A stretch of 64,000 nt of DNA from Temnothorax longispinosus (GCF_030848805.1 NC_092367.1:9753591-9817590); one strand, 5' to 3'; positions 11,356 to 23,025 are shown, numbered from the stretch's first letter. Numbers and translations: made by a program. Notes: generated from the sequence alone by a model not told the origin.

Positions 11356-14300
11356 ATGTCTCTGAAAATTTTACAATGAAATTGTAGGAGTGTTGTTGAG
11401 AAGTTTCCTGAATTCTCTAACTTGATTCTCGATTTTGATGTAGCCTGTTTACAGGAAACCTGGTTGGATTCTCGGTCATATTTTTCCTTTAAAGATTTCA
11501 CTTCCTTTAGAAATGATAGAGCAGATGATACTTGCGGGGGGGGGCACCGCTATACTTTGCAGGAAAGAACTTGACCCTGTTATCTTTGACTTCAACCTTG
11601 TCAATAATCCCGGCATTGAAATGACATGTATTTCTTTCCTTAATAAGAGGATATCGCATAATAGAATTTTCATCGTTTCACTTTACAAACCACCGCATGT
11701 TCGTGTGGGTCTGGAATGTTGGTCCAACCTTTTGAAATCAATAGTGTCCGCTACCGGTTTTAGAAACATATAATCATCTGTGGGGATTTCAATACCCAGC
11801 ATGAGACGTGGGGGTCTACTAGACCTAATAAGGATGGTATAGCCTTGGCTGAGGCTTTGGTAGATTCAGATTTCGTATTCCTTAATGATGGATCCGACAC
11901 AAGAGTTTCCGCTAACCCTGACCATCGTAGCGTTCCCGACATCTCTCTTGTCTCCCAATCTTTGTGTTATACTTGCTCATGGGCTACCTTTGACGAGCCT
12001 TGCGGCAGTGATCACTATCCTATTATTATCCGGATAAGTTATGACCCCAGTCTTCCGAGTGCTTCTGTGAGGACCAGGTTGTGTGTCTCCAATATGGATA
12101 GAGACCGTTTTAGCGACATTGTTAATAACCGCATGTCTGAATTTTCGGTGGAGGGCCTCTCTGGAGCCTTGAGTCTTGAGAACTGGAATTCTTCTATAAT
12201 TGATTGCGCACTGCGCGCTGGGGCAAAAATCTTTGAATCCTCGGGATTGATTGTCTCATACGATGTTAGCTCCGATTCTCGTAGATCTTACCGTCCTAAA
12301 TATGAGAGAAAACACACCAACAAACCCTGGTGGGACAGGGAATGTGAAGATGCCAGAACTCTTAGGGCGAATGCTTTTAAGGTTTTTAAGGAGAACCCTT
12401 CCAAGGGAAATTTGGCTAATTATAGAAGAGTGTTGGACACCTGTAGAAAGACTATCCGTAAAAAGAAAAAAGAAAACTTTAATACTTTTATCAACGATCT
12501 CGGAAAAAATTTCGATCCTAAAACATTTTGGGACTCGATTAAGTCTTTTAAGAATTCTGCTTATTTTGCCGATTGCTCTCTGCCTTCTGAGAGCTGTATA
12601 TCTAGTGTGCAAAACTTTATTTGTAATTTTGCTCCCCCTGGGTACCGAGTTATTTTGAGAATATTTCTCATACGCCGCAGGTATCAATCTTTGATGAGGA
12701 ATTTTCATTAAGTGAACTCAAACAGGCAATCGCCTCTACCAAGATCAAAAGCTCCCCGGGACCTGACCTCATGTTTAATTTTATTTTAAGCCTCCTTCCA
12801 GATTCTGCATTGTCTAGGCTGACTAACATTTTTAATTTAATAATATCTGATGGATCGTTCCCGCTCATTTGGAACCTATATGACATTGTCCTTATTCCCA
12901 AACCAAACAATAAGGGTTTCAGACCTATTTCCTTGGCTTCAAATGTGTTCAAGATCTTTGAAAGGCTGGTCAAGTGCAAGTTCGAGAAGTTTATTGAATT
13001 GGAAAACATTTTGCCCGTTTGCCAATTTGGTTTCAGGAGAGGTAAGTCCTGTGATGACTGTTTAGCCCTTATTAATATGGAGATATATAGATCCTTTTCC
13101 AGACAAGATATGACCGGAGCTCTCTTCCTGGACATCAAAGCTGCATATGATAACGTCAATCCACACGTCTTATTCAGTATTATCAATAAGCTCAGAATAC
13201 CAGACGGTTATAAGCGTTTCTTCCGTAACCTACTTTCCGCTAGATCCGTTAACTTCTTTGAATCAGGTTCGTATTACACAAGGAGACTTCTACAGCGTGG
13301 TATTCCGCAGGGCTCTGTACTTAGCCCTATTTTGTTTAACTTATATGTCAAAGACATACTTTTCCACGTCCCTTATAATGCTATTGTGCTACAATATGCT
13401 GATGACGTTGCGATACTCTTCTCTGATCACGACTTGAATAGGGTTATTTCGGGCTTGAAGAGCTCATTTGATCAACTTGCTTTATGGCTCGAAAGTCTAG
13501 ATTTGTCCATCTCTCTACCTAAGACCCAGTTTATAATTTTCCATTGCAAGAAACTGATCATATCTGATCACCTTGAACTTTCGTGTGGGATTATCCCTCT
13601 TAGTGGATGTTAGGTACCTTGGGCTAATTCTGGATACTGGTCTCAGATGGTGTCAGCATATTAAGTCACTGAATGACAGATCTTGTATTTATATAAATAT
13701 ACTCAAATGGTTGTCTGGCAGACTCCGGGGTGTTAGCCCTTCCTTGTCCCTTAACTACATTAACGCCACTATCGGGTCTATACTTGAATGTGCAATGTGC
13801 AATGTGGTATATGAGTGCTGCACAAACCTATCGCTCTACCGTGGATCGCATTTTATGCTCCTCATATAAAACCGCTTTAAACATTCCTAAGTCTTCTTCT
13901 AACCGAGTATGTTGGGCTTTCGGTGGTCAGAGTTCTTTCTTGAGAAGGGTCATTTCTAAATGCGATAAATTTATTGCAAGATCTATTCAGTTACGTAACT
14001 GTTGAGGTCCGCCTATTGTATTTCGCTACTGAGATAAGGAGTCAAGAGAGAAGTCAGTATATATGTAGGCGCTCAGTAGTTCGCGAGTTGAGATGGCAGA
14101 TGGCGCGCTTAAGATGGTGGGACACGTGAGAGACTTCTCCTCGGTTCAGAAGCGGACGGCGTGGCGCGGTGGCACGTCAGGCCCAGTGTACTAGCGAGAC
14201 ACTCTGAATCGTTTCCGCAATAAAAGTTTAATAGAAAAGATTATAGACGTTTTACTTAACCAGCTATCTGTCAGCCTACAGATTTCCAACCTAATTCGCG

Positions 14301-15620
14301 CTAAACCAAGAATTATGGCATCCGAAGGAGAGGGAGAACGTGAAAAAGGGAACTCGGAACGAACCTTCGAGACCTCTCTCTCGACTAACCCTTCTATTTC
14401 TCTAACATATAGGCATTTGCAAGTTAACACACAGAGAAGTTTTATTAGAATATCCAACTCGTGGCTTGGTATGTGAGCGACTGACTCACGCACGGCACGC
14501 AGGCCGGTAAACGGAAGCTTCGCAGAAGGCGCGCATGCGCATAGGGAACGTGAACATAAAAATATGTCTGACTTACTTTAACAGTAACAATAGACTGATA
14601 AATAAGATTGCTAATTTTCACAGCTTGGTTAATCGACAAAATATTGCTCCCAGAAACATTCCTTTTTTGGTTTCCAGATGGCCGGTGGTCCAACTTTTCA
14701 GGAGTCATTTATACATCTGGTATACACATCCACAATACTCTTACTCCTCTCAGATTTGTCCAATTTTACCTTTAATAGATACTGATACTGGGTCCCTGGT
14801 TAGAGAGCATGGAAATCCCAATACCGCCTTTACTAATCTCATCTCTTTTAAAAGAGAGTATCCTGCGGAGATTGATATCTTCACAGATGGATCCAAGAAT
14901 GACACTTCGGCGGGCTGCGCTATCTTCGTCCCCTCAAAGGATATTACCAGGTTATTTAAATTGAACCATTATACTAGCTCCTTTTTGGCGGAGGCTATTG
15001 CTATCTCTAAATCAATTGACTTAGCATGGGAATGCTCGTGGGATTATGTAAATATCTGTACGGACTCGTTGAGTGTCCTTATGACGTTATGTAACGCTAA
15101 ACCTTTTAATTTCTGTAAACTCTGCCCTGTTATTGCGGATTTAAAAATTAAGTTGAACCTTGCTCTGATTAGTAGTAAACGTATTAGCGATTTACGTGGT
15201 GCCCTGCCCATATCGGTATATTTGGAAACGAGAGAGCAGATGTTGCGGCTAAGATCGCATCCATTAATGGAGAACCTTTAAATAATAAAATATCTCATAG
15301 AGATGTCTCTGCTGCTTTGTTGGACACTTATAAAATGATTGATGTGGAATTTTTAGAGAAAATCAATATTGGTTCGGGTAACTTTTATATGGAAAATTTT
15401 TATAAGACAGGAATTGATATTTCTTACCTAACTAAATTTAATATCGAAAGACGTTGGCTAGGTATTATTTCCTGTATTTTTGTCGGATACGCTTTCTCTA
15501 ATGCAACTAAGTTTAAATTCGGGTTATGTGATTCTCCTGCGTGCCCCTGCAGCTCTTGTTAACAAGACGTTGATCATTTGTTCTGGTCATGCGAGCTATA
15601 TAGCAAAGAAAGAAATTAAT
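11356..15620 (+). pseudogene. LINE ORF2: endonuclease - reverse transcriptase - RNase H
   Basis: ORF2 starts at ATG 11356. Endonuclease motifs: ACLQETWLDS, IICGDFNTQHETWGS, SVPDISLVS and GSDHYPI. RT motifs: SSPGPD, GFRPISLASNVFKIFERL, FLDIKAAYDNV, GIPQGSVLSPILFNLY and the catalytic YADD in LQYADDVAILF (about 13390-13420). RNase H: DIFTDGSKNDTSAGCAIF, FLAEAIAIS, ICTDSLS and a final GNERAD block at about 15218-15235. A C-x-C..C / H-x4-C motif follows (PCSSC, DHLFWSCEL), as in many LINE ORF2 C-termini. Breaks: TGA for Trp in the first codons (LQ-stop-NC), frameshifts near 11774, 12640 and 13600, and the solo LTR at 14000. With that LTR and one target copy removed, the frame on both sides joins without a stop. 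Confidence 0.8.
14000..14583. mobile_element. Solo LTR (584 bp) inside the LINE, TSD GTAAC
   Basis: Starts TGTTGAGGTCCGCC and ends ACTTACTTTAACA, so it has TG...CA ends. GTAAC is repeated exactly on both sides (13995-13999 and 14584-14588). No gag or pol lies within it, and AATAAA is present (about 14219). The interrupted LINE frame resumes immediately after the second GTAAC. Confidence 0.88.
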
Positions 15621-15950
15621 TTATCAATAACTTATTCAAACTCAAACTTTTGGCACCTTTCTCTGTCGTATATTTATTTAACAACCTTAACAGGAATATC
15701 TTAAAAGTGATTATTAATTTTTTGAATGATTGTAAGTTCGATTTATAACTGATTGATATGGAGCTTGGCTCTCTTCTTTATCGGCACGTGGAGGAGGAGT
15801 AACTGATGAAAGACGCAAGAGGGCGACTATTTCCCCGGATAGTCCCCCAGATTTCTTGTTATAAAGCGTGGTACTACGGTTCCTGTGGAACCGGAAATCC
15901 ATTCGGGGCAGAAAGAAGAAGAAGAAGAAGAGGACATACAGTTACAGTCG

Positions 15951-16040
15951 AGCCGTCTTACGGCATATACACATCTTTGGAAGTCAAGCCGTCCTACGGC
16001 ACACACACTTTTCGACAAGCCATCTTACGGCACACACACA
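15951..16040 (+). repeat. Short imperfect tandem repeat
   Basis: Three to four copies of a unit close to AGCCGTCTTACGGCACACAC, just beyond the probable 3' tail of the LINE. No gene is recognised between 15933 and 16635. Confidence 0.6.
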
Positions 16041-16635
16041 CAAGGGATCTTGAGAAGCGCCGGCCGCATGATCACGACTTCTTGCCTACGCTCGCTACTG
16101 CTTTTGCTCTCGTTTGCTTGCACGTGCCTGCCTTGCTTTGCGTTTTGCATGCGGAATCAGACGAGGACACCTGAGCGGCCACGAGGCCCGGACAGGACGA
16201 AGCCCGACGGAGCCAAGGCGACCGGCGCATCCCGGTGAGTCGCTTTTCGCTTTTATTATTGCTGAATGCGCATTTTGCCTTCGCGTTACAATAGTCGTGA
16301 GGGGAATTTAACTACCCCCCCTCTGGTCCTTTAAGTAACATGCATTCGTTATTACAGTACATAACGAAGCAGGCGAATGTTTTTGTGTTAAATATTGGTA
16401 CATGTTATCAATAAGTTTGTAAGTCATGCCTTCAACGTGTAGCGTACTTGAATGCCGAAATCGAACCACTACTCCTGTAGTATTAAACCCTTTTTTTTGG
16501 ACATTCAGTATATGCCAAACTATTGTATAGAAATCTTGTATAAAACCACTTGTATAGAATCTGTAGTATAGCATATCTTGACTAAAATCAACATGGCGGC
16601 AAGCATCACGGCCGAGATGCCTGTCAGCGGTCTAG

Positions 16636-17435
16636 TATTGTATAGAAGTCTACTCTATGATAATATCTAAATATTATTTTATAAATTAAAATCTCACATT
16701 TTTCATCCAAACCCCAGATTTCTAGCAGTTTGTATTTGGACACGACTCCCTGCGACTGCAGCGTTTGTACTATTGCTTGAGTGCGTGGTATCAACCTGAA
16801 AAAATCGTATTGAATTGATGTAATCTATTCGATGAATCAACGTGAAATCGAAAGGAGATAGAATAACGAATTACCTGGCCTATGACTTGGTGATGCTCCC
16901 AGGTGTCGTCAGCAGCGACAGAACAAATCGTTTCAGCTTAGGGTACACTTGACCCTCCAAGAAGAAATACGCGAACCACTTCACACCGTCCATAGATGCT
17001 CTATATCCATCGATGGTAGTGCCCATCCGGCCTTTCCAAATGTACCAGACACGCGGCAAATGATCTTCCCGGTTCCTTGATTATATCTATAAATGAGAAT
17101 AATATTCAATCATAATGAAAATTAATATCTTTATAAATAAATAGGAAAAACATTATAAAGCAACAATTGTGATAAAAATACCTTGGCGGTGGATCAACCA
17201 ATGGTTCACTAAGATGGCATAGCATGGAAGCGAATTTCGGCAATCATTCGGGTTCTATCGCCGTGACACCTCGCATATACATCTTATTCGTTTTGTACGC
17301 CTCTTTATAAACCACCTATTCCGGACTGATTTTCCGTATAACGCACGAAGAATGCATGAACACAGGTTCCTCCATTTCTGATGGTGTTCTGAAAGATGGT
17401 TCAGAATGGAGAGGTCGCATTCAATAGGTCTTAAT
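16636..17435 (-). pseudogene. DHX37/kurz-like RNA helicase C-terminal exons, broken copy
   Basis: Three minus-strand exons with preserved GT-AG sites and matching phases: about 17435-17182, 17086-16875 and 16795-16636. The product resembles the C-terminal region of DEAH helicase DHX37 (Dhr1/kurz, nucleolar, needed in 18S rRNA maturation). Recognisable blocks are EEPVFMHSS, TNKMYMRGVTAIEPEWLP, LSEPLVDPPPR, GKIICRVSGTFGKAGWALP, FFLEGQVYPKLKRF and LIPRTQAIVQTLQSQGV. Damage: TAG for Trp in VVYKEAY's upstream codon, a frameshift after ALPSMDI, and TAG for Trp before the second intron. The helicase core is absent and the 500-N gap starts 30 bp upstream. Because introns are kept, it is a DNA-level duplicate, not a retrocopy, unless assembly errors mask a working gene. 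Confidence 0.7.
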
Positions 17436-17465
17436 TATCGATGATAATTAATAACACACCATACC

Positions 17466-17965
17466 NNNNNNNNNNNNNNNNNNNNNNNNNNNNNNNNNNN
17501 NNNNNNNNNNNNNNNNNNNNNNNNNNNNNNNNNNNNNNNNNNNNNNNNNNNNNNNNNNNNNNNNNNNNNNNNNNNNNNNNNNNNNNNNNNNNNNNNNNNN
17601 NNNNNNNNNNNNNNNNNNNNNNNNNNNNNNNNNNNNNNNNNNNNNNNNNNNNNNNNNNNNNNNNNNNNNNNNNNNNNNNNNNNNNNNNNNNNNNNNNNNN
17701 NNNNNNNNNNNNNNNNNNNNNNNNNNNNNNNNNNNNNNNNNNNNNNNNNNNNNNNNNNNNNNNNNNNNNNNNNNNNNNNNNNNNNNNNNNNNNNNNNNNN
17801 NNNNNNNNNNNNNNNNNNNNNNNNNNNNNNNNNNNNNNNNNNNNNNNNNNNNNNNNNNNNNNNNNNNNNNNNNNNNNNNNNNNNNNNNNNNNNNNNNNNN
17901 NNNNNNNNNNNNNNNNNNNNNNNNNNNNNNNNNNNNNNNNNNNNNNNNNNNNNNNNNNNNNNNNN
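17466..17965. other. Assembly gap (500 N)
   Basis: Exactly 500 unknown bases; their true length and content are unknown. Confidence 0.99.
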
Positions 17966-18976
17966 ATATAATATATTATATAATTGGCAAATTTGACGAC
18001 AGAAAAAAATGAACATTTTATTGCATACGTAAAAAGTGCATTAACTCCCTGATGTATAAATTACTTATACTTTTGAGATAAAATGCACTGGTACGTATGT
18101 ATAAGGAGTTTAATATATATATTATAAATGGGCATATACAGCGACAGTTCAAAACTATGTATGTACAATACATTATACTATTTAGCTATTATGGCGACAT
18201 TCCATGAAACAATTATTTTGACGACGCTCTAAAAATAAATAAATAAGGAAAGAAACCGCTTCTTTTGAAGCGGTTATTCATCGGCTAAAGGCAAATTATG
18301 TAATTATTTGCATTTGTATATAAATCCAAGAGATTTATCTAAAAAAGTTACGTACCTACAATATTTATGTATTTAGAACAGTTTAGAACATTAATTAGAA
18401 AAAACATGTAGTATACAATTAGTGTTTCGATGATCAGATTGATATTGTACCTCTTTAGATATTAAGTACATGTTTTTTAAACATTAAATGCATATTCTTC
18501 TTTGTAATATCGATTCTCTGTGGTGTTTTTTATATTTGTAGGTACAAAATAAAAGGACTGACGCACAAACAAGAAAAAAGAAAGAAAACAAACACGAAGA
18601 GGAACCAAGAAGAGATTATAATACAGATATGATATAGGTTAGATTATTGTCTTTATTGTCAAAAAATCTTATCAGATATACATATCATATATAAAAAGAA
18701 TATCATAGCAGAAAATTATTCTACGTTCTTGTCAAACGTAAAAATTAATTTGAAAGTACAAAAACTAAGAATTAAACATGTTATATTATAATTATTCTGC
18801 TATGATAAATACATGAGAAATATGATATCGCTATCAAACACGCAGATATTATAAAAAAAATGCAGAAAATAATGTTACAAACTTGATCATAAGAAATATG
18901 TGTCTGACATATTTTATTTATGGTATACAATATTATAGCGTAATGGATCATAATATGTGTTTATAATAGCTATTAG
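17966..18976. other. AT-rich DNA, no gene seen
   Basis: No coding frame of note and no clear repeat structure beyond AT-rich runs. Confidence 0.6.
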
Positions 18977-19160
18977 CAAATTCATAGGCCATTCTTAAAA
19001 ATACCATCTTAAGGGATCAGTATAACCAATATTTATTTAAGCTCAACTAAAAAAAGATTTTTGAAAAATAAGTACTATGATAATAGGCGGACAAATTACA
19101 AAATTGGTTATACTGATCTCTTAAAGATGGTATTATTAAGAATGGCCTATGAATTTGTAG
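18977..19160. mobile_element. Hairpin element, about 55-bp arms
   Basis: AAATTCATAGGCCATTCTTA...GGGATCAGTATAACCAAT pairs with ATTGGTTATACTGATC...TAAGAATGGCCTATGAATTT. Inner TTAA motifs (about 19011 and 19122) bracket a possible smaller TTAA-type unit. Confidence 0.65.
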
Positions 19161-19185
19161 AATACATCCAATGGCAAACGAGACT

Positions 19186-19884
19186 TTAAGGGACTAGGAA
19201 GGGTTTAAAAATGCAGAAATTGGCTCGTGTTTAATTGTTTATAACAAGGCCGCGAATGAATATAAAACTTTTTTATTGTTAAGGGTATTAATTATAACAT
19301 TATAAAATGAGAAAATTCATGAAAAGCCATTTTCAGATTAATAATAACGGCGTCCCAATATAATAAAAAAAACTGTCGAATCCACGGTTTTATCACGATT
19401 CCGGTCGAACGGATAAAGGTTTTGGCAAATTTCAGGAATATTTCTTCTCCTTAGGCTTTCCTCTATTGATTATACCTAAAAAATTAAAAATCGAAATAAA
19501 ATTAACAAAATAACGTCCAGAAAACAAAATTTTTTCTTAAATTTTTGTTTTTGGACGCCATTTTGTTAATTTTATTTCTATTTTTAATTTTTTAGGTATA
19601 ATCAATAGAGGGAAGCCTAAGAAAAGAAATATTTCTGAAATTTGCCAAAACCTTTATCCGTTCGACCGGAATCGTGGTAAAACCGTGGATTCAACAGTTT
19701 TTTTATTATATTGGGACGCCGTTATTATTAATCTGGGAATGGCTTTTTAATAATTTTCTCATTTTATAATGTTATAATTAATACCTTTAACAATAAAAAA
19801 GTTTTATGTCCATTCGCGGCCTTGTTATAAACAATTAAACACGAGCCAATTTCTGCATTTTTAAACCCTTCCTAGTCCCCTTAA
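19186..19884. mobile_element. TTAA-flanked foldback element, about 340-bp arms
   Basis: The element is bounded by TTAA (19186-19189, 19881-19884). The left end GGGACTAGGAAGGGTTTAAA is mirrored at the right end TTTAAACCCTTCCTAGTCCCC, and similarity continues almost to the centre near 19530. There is no coding content. Confidence 0.8.
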
Positions 19885-20133
19885 GAAAATTGTGTTTCCT
19901 GTTATGCGAAATGATCAAGTAACATTATAAGATATGACAAATTACTGATCTTATATGGCAACAAGTTGTGTGTGAATGTGAAATATAAGTAGCAACATCC
20001 ACACGACATGATTTGTGCACGATTACGTCTCTTGGCCGTTTTCTATTAGTACTGAAGAAGATAAATAAAAATATAGAAGATTTTCAATCAATATATTATC
20101 CTCAAATATACGATGACTGCATTTCTGCAATTA

Positions 20134-20282
20134 GAGGGGTAAAAACCACAGTGGTGTAAGTCAAATTTTAAAAATATTTCTCGTGTGCATAGATGCAATC
20201 TGTAAATATATAAATTGCATTTATGCACACGAGAAAATATTTTTAAAAATTTGACTTATACCACTGTGGTTTTTACTCCTCC
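20134..20282. mobile_element. Hairpin MITE, TSD AATTA
   Basis: GAGGGGTAAAAACCACAGTGG pairs with CCACTGTGGTTTTTACTCCTC; AATTA is found on both sides (20129-20133, 20283-20287). It inserted in or beside the recombinase-like pseudogene that starts just to the right. Confidence 0.7.
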
Positions 20283-20287
20283 AATTA

Positions 20288-20925
20288 ATGAAGTTACAGA
20301 ATATAATAATGAGAAACAACTTTATGCAACTCCTGCAGTAGCAGCTAACTTGTCAACTCTCATTAAACATATAGGAAATCTTCTTGTAATGGAATGCATC
20401 AAAAAACAAGATGAAGAGAAAAAGAATTAGTTAAAACTTCTTAAAATTATTAGTAGATATTGGTACCAGCGTAAATAGGACTGCTTTCGAAACGCAATCG
20501 GCGCATAAAAAGCATAAGAAAGTAAATCTGCCGTCACTGGAAGATATTAAAAAATTGCACTCATATTGGTAAAAAGAAGGACTAAAGCTTATGCGGCATT
20601 AAATGAATTTTTTACATATAAGAAATGGATCTCTTTAGCAGAAGTGACATTGACTTCGATTCATGTTTTTAATAGACGACGTGCAGGAGAAATCGAACGA
20701 GCATACATAGAAGATTTTGAAAATTATGAAAAAGTAAATAAAAATATGTACAGTGACATATACAAGTCATTATCCGTAGAAGACAGAAAAATTGCTGAAA
20801 AATATGTCCGATTTTGTATCAGAAGGAAGTTGGAACGTACAGTGCCCGTACTATTGTCAAACGATCTCCTTGACTGTATTATTTTAATATTAACTAGCTG
20901 CCCTGGCGAACTTCGTACCGCCTGA
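20288..20925 (+). pseudogene. Tyrosine-recombinase-like (Crypton-like?) protein, fragment
   Basis: Two adjacent frames (about 20288-20430 and 20566-20925) read like one protein family repeated in insect genomes. The first part has YATPAVAANLSTLIKH and ECIKKQDEEKK; the second has TYKKWISLAEVTLTSIHVF, NRRRAGEIERAYIEDF, IAEKYVRFCIRRKLERTVPV. The Arg-rich NRRRAGEIE block could be the box I arginine of a tyrosine recombinase. The box II H-x2-R and the catalytic Tyr are absent because the frame ends at 20925, next to a (CT)n tract. Internal stops lie between the two parts. Fragments of what may be its DNA-binding C-terminus lie at 26055-26942 on the other strand. Confidence 0.4.
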
Positions 20926-20958
20926 CGTAATTAATGTAGTGATAAGACACGCAAGTAA

Positions 20959-21180
20959 CCCCTCTCTCTCTCTCTCTCGTCTCTCCCTCTCTCCCTCTCT
21001 CGTCTCTCTTCCCCCTCTTTTCTTTCTCTCTTTCTCTCTCTCTCTCTCCTTTTCCCCCTCCCCCTCTCCCCCTCCCTCTCTCCCCTCCCCTCGTCTCCCT
21101 CTTCCCTCTCTCCCTCTTCCACTCTCTCTCCCCCTCCCTCTCTCCCCTTCCCTCTCTCCCCTTCTCTCCCTCACTCTAGG
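20959..21180. repeat. (CT)n polypyrimidine tract
   Basis: About 220 bp of CT/CCT-rich simple sequence. Frames through it are artefacts. Confidence 0.95.
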
Positions 21181-21375
21181 TATTTTTTCTATGTATTTGG
21201 ATATCTTCTAAATTAATTTTTTTTTTTACGTAAATTTTTCCGATATTTTATTAGTTATTCTGCTATTCCGGAAAATTCTACCCCTATTTCATATACTTGT
21301 GGTAAAAAAATTCGGCCCAGCCGTTCTTGAGTTATAAGTGGTGTAACTAACCCGATCTTGTTTTATATATATAGA
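21181..21375 (+). repeat. Dispersed repeat 3' end (class uncertain)
   Basis: The block from TTCGGCCCAGCCGTTCTTGAG to TATATATATAGATTA, together with CTAGCTGCCCTGGCGAACTT at about 20894, looks like the termini of a common insect dispersed repeat surrounding the CT tract. The class was not determined. Confidence 0.35.
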
Positions 21376-21439
21376 TTAAATTATTATTATAATTTTCATA
21401 ATTTATTTTATTTTATTTTTCATATTTATTTTAAAGTTA

Positions 21440-21840
21440 TAAAACACAGTCCAGCAGAAACGAACACATTGATGACGGTAGTAACGCGCGCGCAAAGTAT
21501 TTCAAAAGACCGTACATTCTATATTGCATTGTTGACGATTCTTCATTGATCTGATTTTTCTCCTGCTGGAATAAACGAACTTCTCAGGTCTTCTACGCTT
21601 GCTTTGTATTTTAAAAGTGCTATTTAATAAACTACATTAAGGCTGCGGTCACTTGACGAGCCTAAGTGTTACTTGAAAGTTTTATTAAGTGTTATTTCAT
21701 TTTCGATTGTTCTAATATGTACGCAATAGTCAGATTTTACGATAATGTGCACTATGTGTGCTCCATTAACCAGGTTTATGCTACTAAAAATCGTATTACA
21801 AAAGCCAGATACAGGGGGATGGATTTAGATATCCCGCAAC
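21440..21840. repeat. Duplicated block A, carrying the empty-site version
   Basis: This block recurs in inverted orientation as two pieces, about 26953-27271 and 33661-33911. In that second copy the palindromic Tc1-type element (27274-33660) lies between the pieces, and a MITE (27045-27228) interrupts the first. Here the sequence is continuous at ATATGTACGCAATAGTCAG (about 21715-21735), so it represents the uninterrupted arrangement. Confidence 0.7.
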
Positions 21841-22340
21841 CGTAATAGCAAAAAAACAGTAAGTATGAAAATACTTCATACATTAAACTGTACTGTTCAT
21901 ATTATATCGCATTAACATATTACTGATTACAGTAAAATAATTGGAAAATTTAGCATTTGGACTATAAATAAAACGTTAAATATGTTTTTCTGATTCAAAA
22001 ATATTATTCTGAATGTAACTTTGCTAGGTTCGGCAAGTGACATTAATTTCAATCCATGTTTCTAATAGACAATGTGGCAGGAAAAATTGAACGAACATAA
22101 CAACTTTATAAAACTCCCACTGATTTGTCAATATTAAATGTCTAAGAAATCTTATATTTTAGGTTTCCGCAGAGTAAGAAACGTTTATTCTGGCTTCCAA
22201 AAGGCTACAGAAGGCAGTAAAATGTCAGTACGACAATCATCAGGACAATACGACAGTCAAATGTCAGTATGATAGTCTTTTGAACACCATGAGGTCATGG
22301 GAACAGTGTGAACTGGGTGCGCTGTAGTTCGCTACGATAC
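21841..22340. other. No gene recognised
   Basis: Unique-looking sequence. A short local repeat of GACAGTCAAATGTCAGTA-like text occurs at about 22220-22275. Confidence 0.5.
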
Positions 22341-22342
22341 CA

Positions 22343-22626
22343 TCACGTGCCAGCCGCTGCTATTTGAAGAGTTGGTCTCGAGCGAAACTGAAAGAAGTAA
22401 GAAATACATGAAAAAAGAAAGGAATGCGAGAGATTGTGACATTAACACGATAAATTAAAACAATTCTTTAAAACTACAGACAAAAATACATCCTGGAAGA
22501 TTTGCTGTGCAAAAACTTACCTGTCTTATCATTTTCTCTCTTGGGCCCCATATCCTCACTGTAAAATCATCCGACACAGAAGCCTCATTTGAAAATAGGA
22601 TTCCACGAAACACAATTGACTGTTTT
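22343..22626 (-). pseudogene. WDR26-like last WD40 repeat, fragment
   Basis: Two minus-strand exons with consensus splice sites, about 22626-22521 and 22387-22343 (stop TGA). The first encodes NCVSWNP, then after a frame change SVSDDFTVRIWGPREKMIRQ, a final WD40 blade very like the C-terminus of WDR26 (a substrate receptor of the CTLH/GID ubiquitin ligase). The frame change inside the blade means it cannot be translated as printed. Upstream exons would lie to the right, where module B starts at about 22725, so the copy is truncated there. Confidence 0.5.
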
Positions 22627-22726
22627 TACAATTCCTGTGTTAGTCCATCGTACGCTCGAAAAATTTGAAACCTTCTTTAGATTATAGGAAGACTTTAATC
22701 AGACCTTACTCATAAGAACAATGACT

Positions 22727-23025
22727 TACCGACAGTAAGATTACCACCGAACAAGTTACCACATTCACTAGCATGACTTACCGACAGTAGGATTACCACC
22801 GAACAAGTTACCACATTCACTAGCATGACTTACCGACAGTAGGATTACCACCGAATAAGTTACCACACTTCCTAGTACGACTTACCGACAGTAGAATTAC
22901 CACCGAACAAGTTACCACATTCACTAGCATGACTTACCGACAGTAGGATTACCACCGAATAAGTTACCACACTTCCTAGTACGACTTACCGACAGTAGAA
23001 TTACCACCGAATAAGTTACCACACC
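22727..23025 (+). repeat. 52-bp tandem repeat in module B
   Basis: Five to six units beginning GACTTACCGACAGTAGGATT and containing ACCACCGAACAAGTTACCAC; two sub-variants (ATTCACTAGCAT and CTTCCTAGTACG) partly alternate. Confidence 0.9.

Larger units (their letters stand above)
10873..15932 (+). mobile_element. Non-LTR retrotransposon with RNase H (I/LOA-like), degraded
   Basis: Order along the + strand: ORF1, apurinic endonuclease, reverse transcriptase, RNase H, C-terminal cysteine-histidine motif, 3' UTR, then a (GAA)n run at about 15908-15932 that may be the 3' tail. An RNase H domain after RT points to the I/LOA/Outcast side of the LINE tree; the exact clade is not settled. The element is interrupted by a solo LTR (14000-14583) and by several frameshifts, so it is dead. 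Confidence 0.75.

Noticed and set aside
12251..13437. Second frames inside LINE ORF2 on both strands
   Set aside because: They overlap the recognised endonuclease/RT frame and carry no motifs.
16114..16311. Short frames after the LINE tail
   Set aside because: Overlapping frames in GC-rich sequence with no motif, conserved neighbour or splice support.
20890..21211. Open frames rich in Arg/Glu or Ser/Pro/Leu over the CT tract
   Set aside because: They are translations of simple sequence and have no coding signal.
22727..23025. CRISPR-like array
   Set aside because: The units are contiguous 52-bp tandem repeats without unique spacers, in a eukaryotic context.
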